Below, piece by piece: positions 43,703 to 51,536 of a stretch of DNA of 53,450 nt; position 1 is the first letter of the stretch, and every line of letters starts with the position of its first letter. Below the pieces are notes generated by a model. It saw only the letters and a list, made by a program, of their open reading frames with translations. It had not been told where the DNA came from and ran no database searches. Source of the stretch: JAEUPI01 sp044222685 (GTDB lineage Bacteria; Pseudomonadota; Gammaproteobacteria; Burkholderiales; Burkholderiaceae_C); NCBI GenBank assembly GCA_044222685.1, contig JBGAMU010000018.1, forward strand, positions 1 to 53,450. The letters are read 5' to 3'. The translations under genes were made by a program, and so were the position numbers.

Positions 43703-44719
43703 ATGAACGCAGAAGACATGGCCAGGTTGAAGTTCCTGATGCCCGGCTGGTACGCCGTGGTGATGGGCCTGTGCGGCCTGGCGCTGGCCTGGCACCGCGC
43801 CCAGCCGATGCTCGGCGACGGCGCGGCGGCGGCGGCGCTGGCGATCGGCGCGCTGGCTGCCGCCGTGTTTGCCGTACTCGCGGTGGCGACCGTGCTGCGC
43901 GGCTGGCGCCATCCGCAGGCCTGGGCCGAAGACCGGCGCCATCCGGTGCGCCACACCTTCATCGCCGCACTGCCGATCGCCATCATCCTGCTGGCCACCG
44001 TGGGCGTGGCGCTGTTCGGGCCGCATCCGCTGGCGCGCGCGCTGTGGTGGGCTGGCAGCCTGGCGCAGTGGTTCGTCACCGCGTGGGTGCTGGCGCGCTG
44101 GTGGCGCGGCGCCGCGGCCGGCGGCCTGCAATGGGCGAGCGTGACGCCGGCGCTCTTCATTCCCATCGTCGGCAACGTGCTGGTGCCGCTGGCCGGCGTG
44201 CCGCTCGGCCATGCCGAATGGGCCGCTGCGCAGTTCGGCGTCGGGCTGCTGTTTTGGCCCGTGGTGCTCGCGCTGCTGGTCGTGCGCCTGGCCGTGCAGG
44301 GCCTGTGGCCCGAGCGGCTGCTGCCCACGGCCTTCATCTTCATCGCACCGCCGGTGGTGGTGGGGCTGGCGCTGCTGCAGTTCGGCGCGCCGCCTCTGTG
44401 GGGCTGGGCCTGCTGGGGCATGGGCCTGTTCTCGTTCATCTGGGCTGCGGCGCTGGCACGACGCATCGCGGCGATGCCGTTCGGGCTGCCGCACTGGGGC
44501 ATGAGCTTTCCGCTGGCCGCGCTGGCGGCGCTGACGCTGCGCCTGGCGCAGCCCGGTCAGCCGATGGCGTGGGCCGGGCTGGTGCTGTTGGCGCTGGCCT
44601 CGCTGCTGATCGCGGGGCTGGTGCTCGCGACCGTACGAGGTCTGCGTGACGGCAGTCTGCTCGCGCCGGAGCCTGTGACCATGCTCGCACCCGTCGCGGC
44701 GGCCACCCAGCCGGCCTGA
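43703..44719 (+). CDS. SLAC1/TehA-family (TDT) anion channel or exporter
   Basis: The 338-residue membrane protein has ten helices in five hairpins, the TDT/SLAC1 plan. Typical segments are FLMPGWYAVVMGLCGLALAW at the start, VTPALFIPIVGNVLVPLAG in the middle and FIFIAPPVVVGLALLQF. The family includes plant SLAC1 anion channels, TehA and the yeast sulfite exporter Ssu1. Export of an oxyanion such as sulfite would fit the sulfur theme of this operon, but that is inference. ATG 43703 is preceded directly by an in-frame GTG; it lies 7 bases after the OsmC stop. Confidence 0.9.
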   Translation: MNAEDMARLKFLMPGWYAVVMGLCGLALAWHRAQPMLGDGAAAAALAIGALAAAVFAVLAVATVLRGWRHPQAWAEDRRHPVRHTFIAALPIAIILLATVGVALFGPHPLARALWWAGSLAQWFVTAWVLARWWRGAAAGGLQWASVTPALFIPIVGNVLVPLAGVPLGHAEWAAAQFGVGLLFWPVVLALLVVRLAVQGLWPERLLPTAFIFIAPPVVVGLALLQFGAPPLWGWACWGMGLFSFIWAAALARRIAAMPFGLPHWGMSFPLAALAALTLRLAQPGQPMAWAGLVLLALASLLIAGLVLATVRGLRDGSLLAPEPVTMLAPVAAATQPA

Positions 44720-44773
44720 AGGCCTGCCGCGGGCGGCTACGATCATGGGTATCGTGGGCACGAAGGCGGGTCG

Positions 44774-46285
44774 ATGAACATCAAACGTCGCACAGGGCTG
44801 CTGCAGATCGCGGTCGCTGCGTGGGTGGTGCTGGCTGGGGCGACGGTGCCCCACACGGCACAGGCGCAGACCAAGAAGGACACCGTCGTCATCGCGATGA
44901 CGCTGGAGCCGCCCGGGCTCGACCCGACGGCCGGCGCCGCGTCGGCGATCGGCGAGGTGGTGCACTACAACGTGCTGGAGACGCTGACCAAGATCGAGTC
45001 CGACGGCAGCATCAAGCCGCTGCTGGCGCAGAGCTGGACGGTGACGCCCGACAACAAGACCTGGGCCTTCAAGCTGCGCCCGGGCGTCAAGTTCCACAAC
45101 GGCGAACCGTTCAGTGCTGCCACCGTGAAGTTCGCCTTCGAGCGCGCCGTGGCGCCCGGCACGCTGAACAAGGACAAGGCGGTGTTCGCCAACATCCTGA
45201 ACATCGCCACCACCGATGACCTCACCGTCATCCTGACGCTGAAGAACCCGAACCCGGATTTCCTGTTCCAGCTCGGCCAGACCACGGCCTCGATCGTCGA
45301 GCCCAAGAGCGCCGCGACCAACAACACCCAGCCGGTGGGCACCGGTCCGTTCCGGCTGGAGGCCTGGAACAAGGGCTCGTCGGTGGTGCTGGCGCGCTGG
45401 GACGGTTATCGCGACGCCAAGGCGGTGAAGCTGCGTCGGGTGACGATCCGCTTCATCAACGACGCGGCGGCGCAGGTGGCGGCCCTGTTGTCGGGCGACG
45501 TCGATGCGTTTCCGCGCGTGGCGGTGGCGCGCAGCCTGGCGCAGTTCCAGAACAACAAGAAGTACCAGGTGCTGATCGGCGGCTCGCGCTCGAAGACGAT
45601 CCTGGCGATCAACAACAAGCGCAAGCCGCTCGACGACGTGCGCGTGCGCCGCGCCATCGCGATGGCGATCGACCGCAAGGCGGTGATCGACGGCGCCGCC
45701 GACGGCTTCGGCACGCCGATCGGCAGCTTCTACGTGCCGGGCGCGCCGGGCTATGTGGACCTGACCGCGGTGAACGCCTATGCGCCGGACAAGTCGCGCG
45801 CGTTGCTCAAGGAGGCCGGCGTGAGCGTGCCGCTGGAGCTGACGATGAAGCTGCCGCCGACGCCGTATGCGCGCCAGGGCGGCGAGGTGATCGCCGCGCA
45901 ACTGGCCAAGGTGGGCATCACGGCCAAGCTGGAGAACGTCGAGTGGGCGCAGTGGCTGTCGGGCGTGTACAGCCAGAAGGCCTACGACCTGACGGTGATC
46001 GCCCACGTCGAGCCGCTCGACTTCGGCAACTTCGTGCGCCCCGGCTACTACTGGAACTACGAGTCGCCGAAGTTCAACGAGCTGTGGGAGAAGATCAACG
46101 CCACCGCCGACGCGACGCAGCGCAACAAGCTGCTGGCCGAGGCGCAGCGCCTGGTGGCCGACGACGCGGTCGCGGCCTACCTGTACCAGCCGACCTGGAT
46201 CACGGTGGCCAAGTCGGGATTGAAGGGCCTGTGGAAGGACGCGCCGATCCTCGCCAACGACCTGTCGGCGCTGTCGTGGCAGTGA
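44774..46285 (+). CDS. ABC transporter substrate-binding protein, peptide/nickel type (orphan)
   Basis: The 503-residue periplasmic protein is a family 5 solute-binding protein (DppA/OppA type). It has a signal peptide ending TAQAQ (about residue 32), the N-terminal VVIAMTLEPPGLDPT, the family motif LLAQSWTVTPDNKTWAFKLRPGVKFHNGEPF split across residues 76-107, and the C-terminal lobe with LDDVRVRRAIAMAIDRKAVI. No permease or ATPase gene is adjacent, so it must work with a distant transporter. A TACGAT -10-like element (44738-44743) suggests its own promoter. Confidence 0.92.
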   Translation: MNIKRRTGLLQIAVAAWVVLAGATVPHTAQAQTKKDTVVIAMTLEPPGLDPTAGAASAIGEVVHYNVLETLTKIESDGSIKPLLAQSWTVTPDNKTWAFKLRPGVKFHNGEPFSAATVKFAFERAVAPGTLNKDKAVFANILNIATTDDLTVILTLKNPNPDFLFQLGQTTASIVEPKSAATNNTQPVGTGPFRLEAWNKGSSVVLARWDGYRDAKAVKLRRVTIRFINDAAAQVAALLSGDVDAFPRVAVARSLAQFQNNKKYQVLIGGSRSKTILAINNKRKPLDDVRVRRAIAMAIDRKAVIDGAADGFGTPIGSFYVPGAPGYVDLTAVNAYAPDKSRALLKEAGVSVPLELTMKLPPTPYARQGGEVIAAQLAKVGITAKLENVEWAQWLSGVYSQKAYDLTVIAHVEPLDFGNFVRPGYYWNYESPKFNELWEKINATADATQRNKLLAEAQRLVADDAVAAYLYQPTWITVAKSGLKGLWKDAPILANDLSALSWQ

Positions 46286-46307
46286 GCCGGCCGCGGCGCG
46301 CGAGCGC

Positions 46308-46958
46308 CTAGGCCACGCTGGCCGGCGTGGTGTCGGGTTGCGCCGGCAGCCCGTCCAGATGGGCGGCGTCGGCCCAGCGCACGATCTGCACCTTGCCGTC
46401 GCGCCAGCGCAGGTGGTTGATGCCGGTGTTGGGGATGTCGCAGACGCGCGGGCCGTCCAGCGGCAGACCCTGCGCGCCACGCCACAGCATGTCAAGCACG
46501 CCGCCGTGGGTGAACACGGCCACGCGCGCGCCTGCATGGCGCCGCACCAGCAGGTCGAGCGCGTGCCAGATGCGGTCGTGGAACTCGCGCACGCTCTCGC
46601 CGCCGCCCGGCAACGCAAAGTGCGCCTGATGGCGGACCCACTGCGCCCACAAATCTGGATGGCGCTCGACGATCGTCGGTACGTCCAGTCCCTCGAGCAC
46701 GCCGAAGGCCTGCTCGCGCCACAGCGGCTCGACCTGCACGTCGAGCGCGCGGTCGGCCGTGGCGGCCTCGGCGGTCGTGCGGGCGCGCTGCAGGTCGCTG
46801 GCCACCACCACGTCGAACGCCTCGTCGCTCAGGCGCTGCGCGAGTCTTTGCGCCTGCAGCAGGCCGGTCGCGTTGAGCGGCACGTCGATCTGGCCCTGGA
46901 AGCGATGCTGGCGATTCCAGTCGGTCTCGCCATGGCGGATGACGATCAGCTCGGTCAT
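46308..46958 (-). CDS. Histidine phosphatase family protein (phosphoglycerate mutase-like)
   Basis: The 216-residue protein is a branch 1 histidine phosphatase. The catalytic RHGETDWN sits at residues 8-15 (His9), followed by QGQIDVPLNATGLLQAQRLA; the second catalytic region VAVFTHGGVLDML and the acid Glu in LPGGGESVREF are present. This resembles GpmB/CobC-like phosphatases rather than true glycolytic mutases. The ATG at 46958 is the family start (MTELIVIRHGE). It is convergent with the binding-protein gene across 22 bases and divergent from the alpha/beta hydrolase with 34 bases between starts. Confidence 0.93.
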   Translation of the reverse strand: MTELIVIRHGETDWNRQHRFQGQIDVPLNATGLLQAQRLAQRLSDEAFDVVVASDLQRARTTAEAATADRALDVQVEPLWREQAFGVLEGLDVPTIVERHPDLWAQWVRHQAHFALPGGGESVREFHDRIWHALDLLVRRHAGARVAVFTHGGVLDMLWRGAQGLPLDGPRVCDIPNTGINHLRWRDGKVQIVRWADAAHLDGLPAQPDTTPASVA

Positions 46959-46992
46959 GATGCGTATTGTCCGCCCAATCGATGACCGACCA

Positions 46993-47703
46993 ATGCGACA
47001 GATCGTCCTGCTGCCGGGCCTGGCCTGCGACGCCGCGCTGTGGCGTGACCAAATTCCCGCGCTCGGCGCGGCGGGCCATCGCGTCGTCGTCGCCGACGTC
47101 GCCGCACGGCACGCGAGCCTGCCGGAGATGGCACGCGCACTCCTTGCAGAGCAGACCGGCGAGCTGGTGCTGATCGGCTCGTCGATGGGCGGCATGCTCG
47201 CGCTGCATGCGCAGCACGCGGCACCGGCACGCGTGGTCGCGATGGCGTTGCTGTCGACCACCGCGCAGGCCGACACACCGGCGCTGATCAAGCTGCGCAG
47301 TGACGCGATCGTCGAGTTCCAGCAGGGCCGGGCCGAACTCGTGCTGCGCGCCAACGCGATGTTCGCGTTCCATCCCGACCACGCGGGTGATGCCGCGCGG
47401 GTCGACGACTACGTCGGCCACGTGATGCGAATCGGCGCCGCGCAGCTGATCGCGCAGAACCGGGCCGTGATGGCGCGAGCCGACATGCGGCCGTGGCTGG
47501 CCGGCGTGCGCGGCCCGGTGCTGGTGGCCTGCGGCGACCAGGACCTGCTGACGCCGCTGGCCCTGTCGCGCGAGATCGCCGCCGCGGTGCCGTCGGCCCA
47601 GGTGCAGGTCGTCGCGCAGGCGGGCCACCTGATGACCTGGGAACAACCCGAGCGCGTGAACGCGCTGTTGTTACAGTGGCTCGCTGCGTTGCCCCCTGGG
47701 TAG
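46993..47703 (+). CDS. Alpha/beta hydrolase
   Basis: The 236-residue enzyme is a compact alpha/beta hydrolase beginning MRQIVLLPGLACDAALWRDQ, with the oxyanion-hole strand at the start, the nucleophile elbow IGSSMGGMLAL (Ser about 75), the acid in VACGDQDLLTP and the base in QAGHLMTWEQPERV. It has no signal peptide. Such short LLPGLACD-type hydrolases act on esters or thioesters of unknown identity. The gap to the divergent phosphatase is only 34 bases, so their promoters must overlap or be leaderless. Confidence 0.9.
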   Translation: MRQIVLLPGLACDAALWRDQIPALGAAGHRVVVADVAARHASLPEMARALLAEQTGELVLIGSSMGGMLALHAQHAAPARVVAMALLSTTAQADTPALIKLRSDAIVEFQQGRAELVLRANAMFAFHPDHAGDAARVDDYVGHVMRIGAAQLIAQNRAVMARADMRPWLAGVRGPVLVACGDQDLLTPLALSREIAAAVPSAQVQVVAQAGHLMTWEQPERVNALLLQWLAALPPG

Positions 47704-47805
47704 GCGGTGTCCGACAACCCGCATTTACGTTTCGGGGCTTGCCGGCTCTGTGGAAAGCCGACACCATCGAATTCAACGCACGCAACCTCGAATGACTGGA
47801 TCGCC

Positions 47806-48471
47806 ATGAAGCGTCCCACCTTGTCCTTGTTGGGCCTGAGCCTGCTGCTGGCGGCGTCGGGCAGCGCCGTCTTCGCGCAGGCCGATGCCGCCAAGCCGGC
47901 CGAAAGCGCCAAGCCGGCGCTGGCTGCCGCCGACCCCGGCAAGGCCGCCGACGACTGCGAAGCCTCGGTGGCCGAAGCGATCAAGCGCATGCGCGGCCGC
48001 GACGCGCAGGACCTGCAGTTCGCCAAGGCCAAGCGATCGCTGACCCCGGCCGCCGACGACGAGACCAGCCTCAAGGGCGAAGGCCGCTACCGCGGCCCGT
48101 CGGGCCGCGTGGTGCCGTTCACCTATGGCTGCGCGCTGAACACCAAGTCGGGCGCGACCTCGGGCGTGGTGTTCCGCGAGCAGGGAGCACCCGTCGAAGA
48201 GAAGGTCTGGCAGCCCAACCTAACCTACGTGTCGCCCGACGCCTGCGAAGGCGCGGCCGCGGCCACGCTGAAGAGCAAGAACCCGCGCGTCGGCCGCATC
48301 GTGCTCGACTCCGAGTCACGCCGGCTCAAGCCCGGCCCCGACGATCGCATCCTGCTCGAAGGTCGCGGCGCAGTCGAGCGTGCACCGGGCATGAACTCGG
48401 TGCCGTTCACTTACCAGTGCGACGTCGAGCCGCGCAACGGGCGCATCGTCAGCGTCCAGACCAGCCAGTAG
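47806..48471 (+). CDS. Secreted protein with two copies of a cysteine-paired domain
   Basis: I do not recognise the family. The 221-residue product has a signal peptide (LSLLGLSLLLAASGSAVFAQ), a Lys/Ala/Pro-rich spacer, and two similar domains of about 65 residues. Copy 1 runs DDCEASVAEAIKRM to VVPFTYGCALN; copy 2 runs DACEGAAAATLKSK to SVPFTYQCDVEP. Each holds one Cys at the start and one in the closing FTYxC, probably a disulfide within each copy. Between them lie matching GRGAV/GEGRY strands. It looks like a periplasmic beta-rich protein produced by internal duplication. Confidence 0.8.
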   Translation: MKRPTLSLLGLSLLLAASGSAVFAQADAAKPAESAKPALAAADPGKAADDCEASVAEAIKRMRGRDAQDLQFAKAKRSLTPAADDETSLKGEGRYRGPSGRVVPFTYGCALNTKSGATSGVVFREQGAPVEEKVWQPNLTYVSPDACEGAAAATLKSKNPRVGRIVLDSESRRLKPGPDDRILLEGRGAVERAPGMNSVPFTYQCDVEPRNGRIVSVQTSQ

Positions 48472-48527
48472 TTCGACGGGCGCAAAGACGCCTTCTTCGC
48501 CCGCCGCATAAGCAGCGGCGAAACCCT

Positions 48528-48590
48528 TCGTTCGTGAAACGCCATTCGATGCCTAGCATCGACGGCTTCGCACTGTGCATTCACGAACGA
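48528..48590 (+). promoter_or_regulatory. Nested inverted repeats in the leader of the sulfate operon
   Basis: An outer perfect dyad, TCGTTCGTGAA (48528-48538) and TTCACGAACGA (48580-48590), encloses an inner one, TCGATGC-CTA-GCATCGA (48546-48562). The outer arm ends eight bases before the sbp start codon and takes in the weak ribosome-binding region. As RNA this would be a two-stem structure that could hide the start; as DNA it could be a LysR-type (CysB) site. I see no sulfate-riboswitch-like motif. Confidence 0.6.
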
Positions 48591-48598
48591 GGCCACCC

Positions 48599-49621
48599 AT
48601 GTTCACACGATCGGCGCGGCGCGGCGCGCTCTCGCTGCTGACAGCGCTGCTGGCGCTGATCGCGTCGGCCACCGTCCAGGCCAAGGACCTCACGCTGCTC
48701 AACGTGAGCTACGACCCGACACGTGAGCTCTATGTCGACTTCAACAAGGCCTTCGCGGCGCACTGGAAGGCCAGGACCGGCGACACCGTGAGCGTCAAAC
48801 AGTCGCATGGCGGCTCGGGCAAGCAGGCGCGCTCGGTGATCGACGGTCTGGAAGCCGACGTGGTGACACTGGCGCTGGCCTACGACATCGACGAGATCGC
48901 CGAGCGGTCCAGGCTGCTGTCGCCCGACTGGCAGAAGCGCCTCAAGCGCAACAGCGCGCCCTACACGTCGACGTACATCTTTCTCGTGCGCAAGGGCAAC
49001 CCCAAGGGCGTCAAGGACTGGGGCGATCTGGTCAAGCCCGGCGTCTCGGTGATCACCGCCAACCCCAAGACCTCGGGTGGGGCGCGGTGGGGTTATCTGG
49101 CCGCCTACGGCTGGGCGTTGCTCCAGCCCGGCGGCAACGAGGCCAAGGCCAAGGAGTACATCGCCAGGCTGTTCGCCAACGTGCCGGTGCTCGATTCCGG
49201 CGCCCGCGGCTCGACCGTCACCTTCGCCGAACGCGGCATTGGCGACGTGCTGCTGGCCTGGGAGAACGAGGCCCACCTGTCACTGAAGGAGTTCGGCGCC
49301 GACAAGTTCGAGATCGTCTATCCGCCGCAGAGCATCCTGGCCGAGCCGCCGGTGGCAGTGGTCGACAAGGTGGTCGACAAACGCGGCACCCGCGAGGTGG
49401 CGCAGGCCTACCTGGCGTACCTGTACGCACCCGAAGGCCAGGAGATCGCGGCGCGCCACTTCTACCGACCGACCGACGCCAAGGTGGCCGCCAGGTACGA
49501 CAAGCAGTTCCCCAAGGTCGGCCTGTTCACCATCGACGAGGTCTTCGGCGGCTGGGCAAAGGCGCAGAAGACCCACTTTGCCGATGGCGGCGTGTTCGAC
49601 CAGATCTACACACGCAAGTAG
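48599..49621 (+). CDS. sbp: Sulfate-binding periplasmic protein
   Basis: The 340-residue protein captures sulfate or thiosulfate for the CysTWA transporter. It has a signal peptide ending TVQAK (about residue 28), then LLNVSYDPTRELYVDFNKAF, the oxyanion-binding loop QSHGGSGKQARSVI, VITANPKTSGGARWGYL and the C-terminal DKQFPKVGLFTIDEVFGGW, all typical of Sbp/CysP. The ATG at 48599 gives a normal signal; an in-frame ATG eight codons upstream lies inside the inverted repeat. A 37-codon ORF and cysT follow at once. Confidence 0.95.
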   Translation: MFTRSARRGALSLLTALLALIASATVQAKDLTLLNVSYDPTRELYVDFNKAFAAHWKARTGDTVSVKQSHGGSGKQARSVIDGLEADVVTLALAYDIDEIAERSRLLSPDWQKRLKRNSAPYTSTYIFLVRKGNPKGVKDWGDLVKPGVSVITANPKTSGGARWGYLAAYGWALLQPGGNEAKAKEYIARLFANVPVLDSGARGSTVTFAERGIGDVLLAWENEAHLSLKEFGADKFEIVYPPQSILAEPPVAVVDKVVDKRGTREVAQAYLAYLYAPEGQEIAARHFYRPTDAKVAARYDKQFPKVGLFTIDEVFGGWAKAQKTHFADGGVFDQIYTRK

Positions 49622-49626
49622 TCATC

Positions 49627-49740
49627 ATGGGCGACATCTTGCGCCTTTGCCTGCTGCTGCTACTGCCGGTGGTGCTTTCGTTGTGCATCGGCACGCGACG
49701 CCGCGACGACACGGCGCCCAGCCCCGAGCACGAACGCTAG
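49627..49740 (+). CDS. Putative 37-residue membrane microprotein between sbp and cysT
   Basis: The ORF encodes MGDILRLCLLLLLPVVLSL followed by CIGTRRRDDTAPSPEHER: one membrane helix and a charged tail, so Ncyt/Cperi or reverse topology is possible. It begins five bases after the sbp stop and its TAG directly abuts the cysT ATG. cysT has no ribosome site of its own, so translation of this ORF probably carries ribosomes to cysT. Whether the peptide itself has a role in the sulfate transporter is unknown. No database comparison was possible. Confidence 0.55.
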   Translation: MGDILRLCLLLLLPVVLSLCIGTRRRDDTAPSPEHER

Positions 49741-50586
49741 ATGGTCGGCGGTGTGTTGTCCCGGGCGCTGCTCAAGCGCCACAGCGTGCTGCCCGGGTTC
49801 GACCTGGCGCTCGGCTTCGCGCTGCTGTACCTGAGCCTGATCGTGCTGATCCCGCTGTCGGCGGCGTTCCTGAAGACCTTCACGCTGAGCTGGGACGGCT
49901 TCGTGGCGGCCGTGACCTCGCCACGTGTGCTGGCCTCGTACCGGCTGAGCTTCGGCACCTCGCTGGCGGCGGCGTTGCTCAATGCGTTATTCGGCCTGAT
50001 CGTGGCCTGGGTGCTGGTGCGCTACACCTTCCCGTTCAAGCGCGTGGTCGACGCGCTGGTCGATCTTCCCTTCGCGTTGCCCACCGCGGTGGCCGGCATC
50101 GCGCTGACGGCACTCTATGCCCAAAACGGCTGGATCGGTGGCCTGCTGCCCTTCAAGGTGAGCTTCACGCCGCTCGGCGTCTTCGTGGCGCTGGTGTTCA
50201 TCGGGCTGCCGTTCGTGGTGCGCACGTTGCAGCCGGTGCTCGAGGACGTGAACCGCGAGCTCGAGGAGGCGGCGGCGACGCTCGGTGCGAACCGCTGGCA
50301 GACCTTCACGAAGGTGATCCTGCCGATCGTCACGCCGGCGCTGATCACCGGCTTCGCTCTGGCCTTCGCGCGTGCGCTGGGCGAATACGGCTCGGTGATC
50401 TTCATAGCCGGCAACATGCCGATGGTCAGCGAGATCACGCCGCTGCTGATCATCACCAAGCTCGAGCAGTACGACTATGCCGGCGCCACCGCGATTGCGG
50501 TGGTGATGCTGGTGGCTTCGTTCGTGCTGCTGCTGCTGATCAACGCGCTGCAGGCCTGGTCGCGCCGACGCCAGGGTGGGCTGTGA
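49741..50586 (+). CDS. cysT: Sulfate ABC transporter permease CysT
   Basis: CysT (CysU) is one of the two membrane subunits of the sulfate/thiosulfate importer. The 281-residue protein has six membrane helices and the EAA loop that contacts CysA, EEAAATLGANRWQTFTKVIL, at about residues 178-197, plus the family-typical DLPFALPTAVAGIAL and GEYGSVIFIAGNMP. The ATG is adjacent to the microprotein stop, with no clear Shine-Dalgarno sequence. The stop overlaps the cysW GTG (GTGA). Confidence 0.96.
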   Translation: MVGGVLSRALLKRHSVLPGFDLALGFALLYLSLIVLIPLSAAFLKTFTLSWDGFVAAVTSPRVLASYRLSFGTSLAAALLNALFGLIVAWVLVRYTFPFKRVVDALVDLPFALPTAVAGIALTALYAQNGWIGGLLPFKVSFTPLGVFVALVFIGLPFVVRTLQPVLEDVNRELEEAAATLGANRWQTFTKVILPIVTPALITGFALAFARALGEYGSVIFIAGNMPMVSEITPLLIITKLEQYDYAGATAIAVVMLVASFVLLLLINALQAWSRRRQGGL

Positions 50587-51533
50587 ACACGGCCGCGCAC
50601 GCGCTCGCGGCCCCGGCCCCGCCACACGCGGCGGGCGGCACGGCGCCGCATCAAATGCATGAGGCCGCTGGCAGGGCGCCAAGCCGGTTGCGTGCAGCCA
50701 CTGGCGAGCCGCGCTGGGTGCGCTGGTCCCTGATCGGCATCGCGCTCGGCTTCATGACGCTGTTTCTCTTCGTGCCGCTAGCCACCGTGTTCGTCGAGGC
50801 GCTGAAGAAGGGCGCGGCCGTGTATGCCGCGGCGGTGACCGAGCCCGACGCGCTGGCGGCCATCCGCCTCACGCTGATCGCTGCGGCCATCAGCGTGCCG
50901 CTGAACCTGCTGTTTGGCGTGGCCGCGGCCTGGGCGATCGCCAAGTTCGATTTCCGCGGCAAGAACCTGCTGCTGACGCTGATCGACCTGCCGTTCTCGG
51001 TGAGCCCGGTGATCGCGGGCCTGATCTACGTGCTGGTGTTCGGCCTGCAGGGTTGGTTCGGCGGCTGGCTGCAGGCGCACGACCTGAAGGTCATCTTCGC
51101 GGTGCCGGGCATCGTGCTGGCCACCGTGTTCGTCACCTTTCCGTTCGTCGCGCGCGAGCTGATCCCGTTGATGCAGGCGCAGGGCATCGAGCAGGAGGAG
51201 GCGGCCCGCGTGCTCGGCGCCAACGGCTGGCAGATCCTCTGGCGCGTCACGCTGCCCAACATCCGCTGGGCGCTGCTGTATGGCGTGATCCTGTGCAACG
51301 CGCGGGCGATGGGCGAGTTCGGCGCGGTGAGCGTGGTCTCGGGCCACATCCGTGGGCAGACCAACACGATGCCGCTGCACATCGAGATCGTCTACAACGA
51401 ATACCAGTTCGCGGCCGCGTTCGCGGTGGCCTCGCTGCTGGCGGGGCTGGCGCTGGTGTCGCTGGTGCTCAAGTACCTCGTCGAGCAGCGCGTGAAGTCG
51501 CAGAGGCGCAGCGCTGCCGACCTTTCGGAGTAG
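50583..51533 (+). CDS. cysW: Sulfate ABC transporter permease CysW
   Basis: CysW is the second membrane subunit. The product of about 316 residues has a 40-residue Ala/Pro/His-rich N-terminal extension, then six helices, the EAA loop EQEEAARVLGANGWQILWRV and the conserved ARAMGEFGAVSVVSGHIRGQ. I place the start at GTG 50583 because it overlaps the cysT stop; ATG 50655 would remove most of the extension and is possible. cysA follows after three bases. Confidence 0.95.
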   Translation: MNTAAHALAAPAPPHAAGGTAPHQMHEAAGRAPSRLRAATGEPRWVRWSLIGIALGFMTLFLFVPLATVFVEALKKGAAVYAAAVTEPDALAAIRLTLIAAAISVPLNLLFGVAAAWAIAKFDFRGKNLLLTLIDLPFSVSPVIAGLIYVLVFGLQGWFGGWLQAHDLKVIFAVPGIVLATVFVTFPFVARELIPLMQAQGIEQEEAARVLGANGWQILWRVTLPNIRWALLYGVILCNARAMGEFGAVSVVSGHIRGQTNTMPLHIEIVYNEYQFAAAFAVASLLAGLALVSLVLKYLVEQRVKSQRRSAADLSE

Positions 51534-51536
51534 CCC

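Noticed and set aside
44747..44753. GGGTATC half-site before the orphan binding-protein gene, similar to the RND operon operator
   Set aside because: It is a single half-site with no partner arm nearby, so chance is the simpler explanation.
44774..46285. Start of a complete peptide ABC importer operon
   Set aside because: The next gene is a convergent histidine phosphatase; no permease or ATPase follows.
43688..46618. A minus-strand open frame of about 975 codons opposite the SLAC1-type and binding-protein genes
   Set aside because: Antisense to two well-supported membrane and periplasmic proteins; no motif or signal in its translation.
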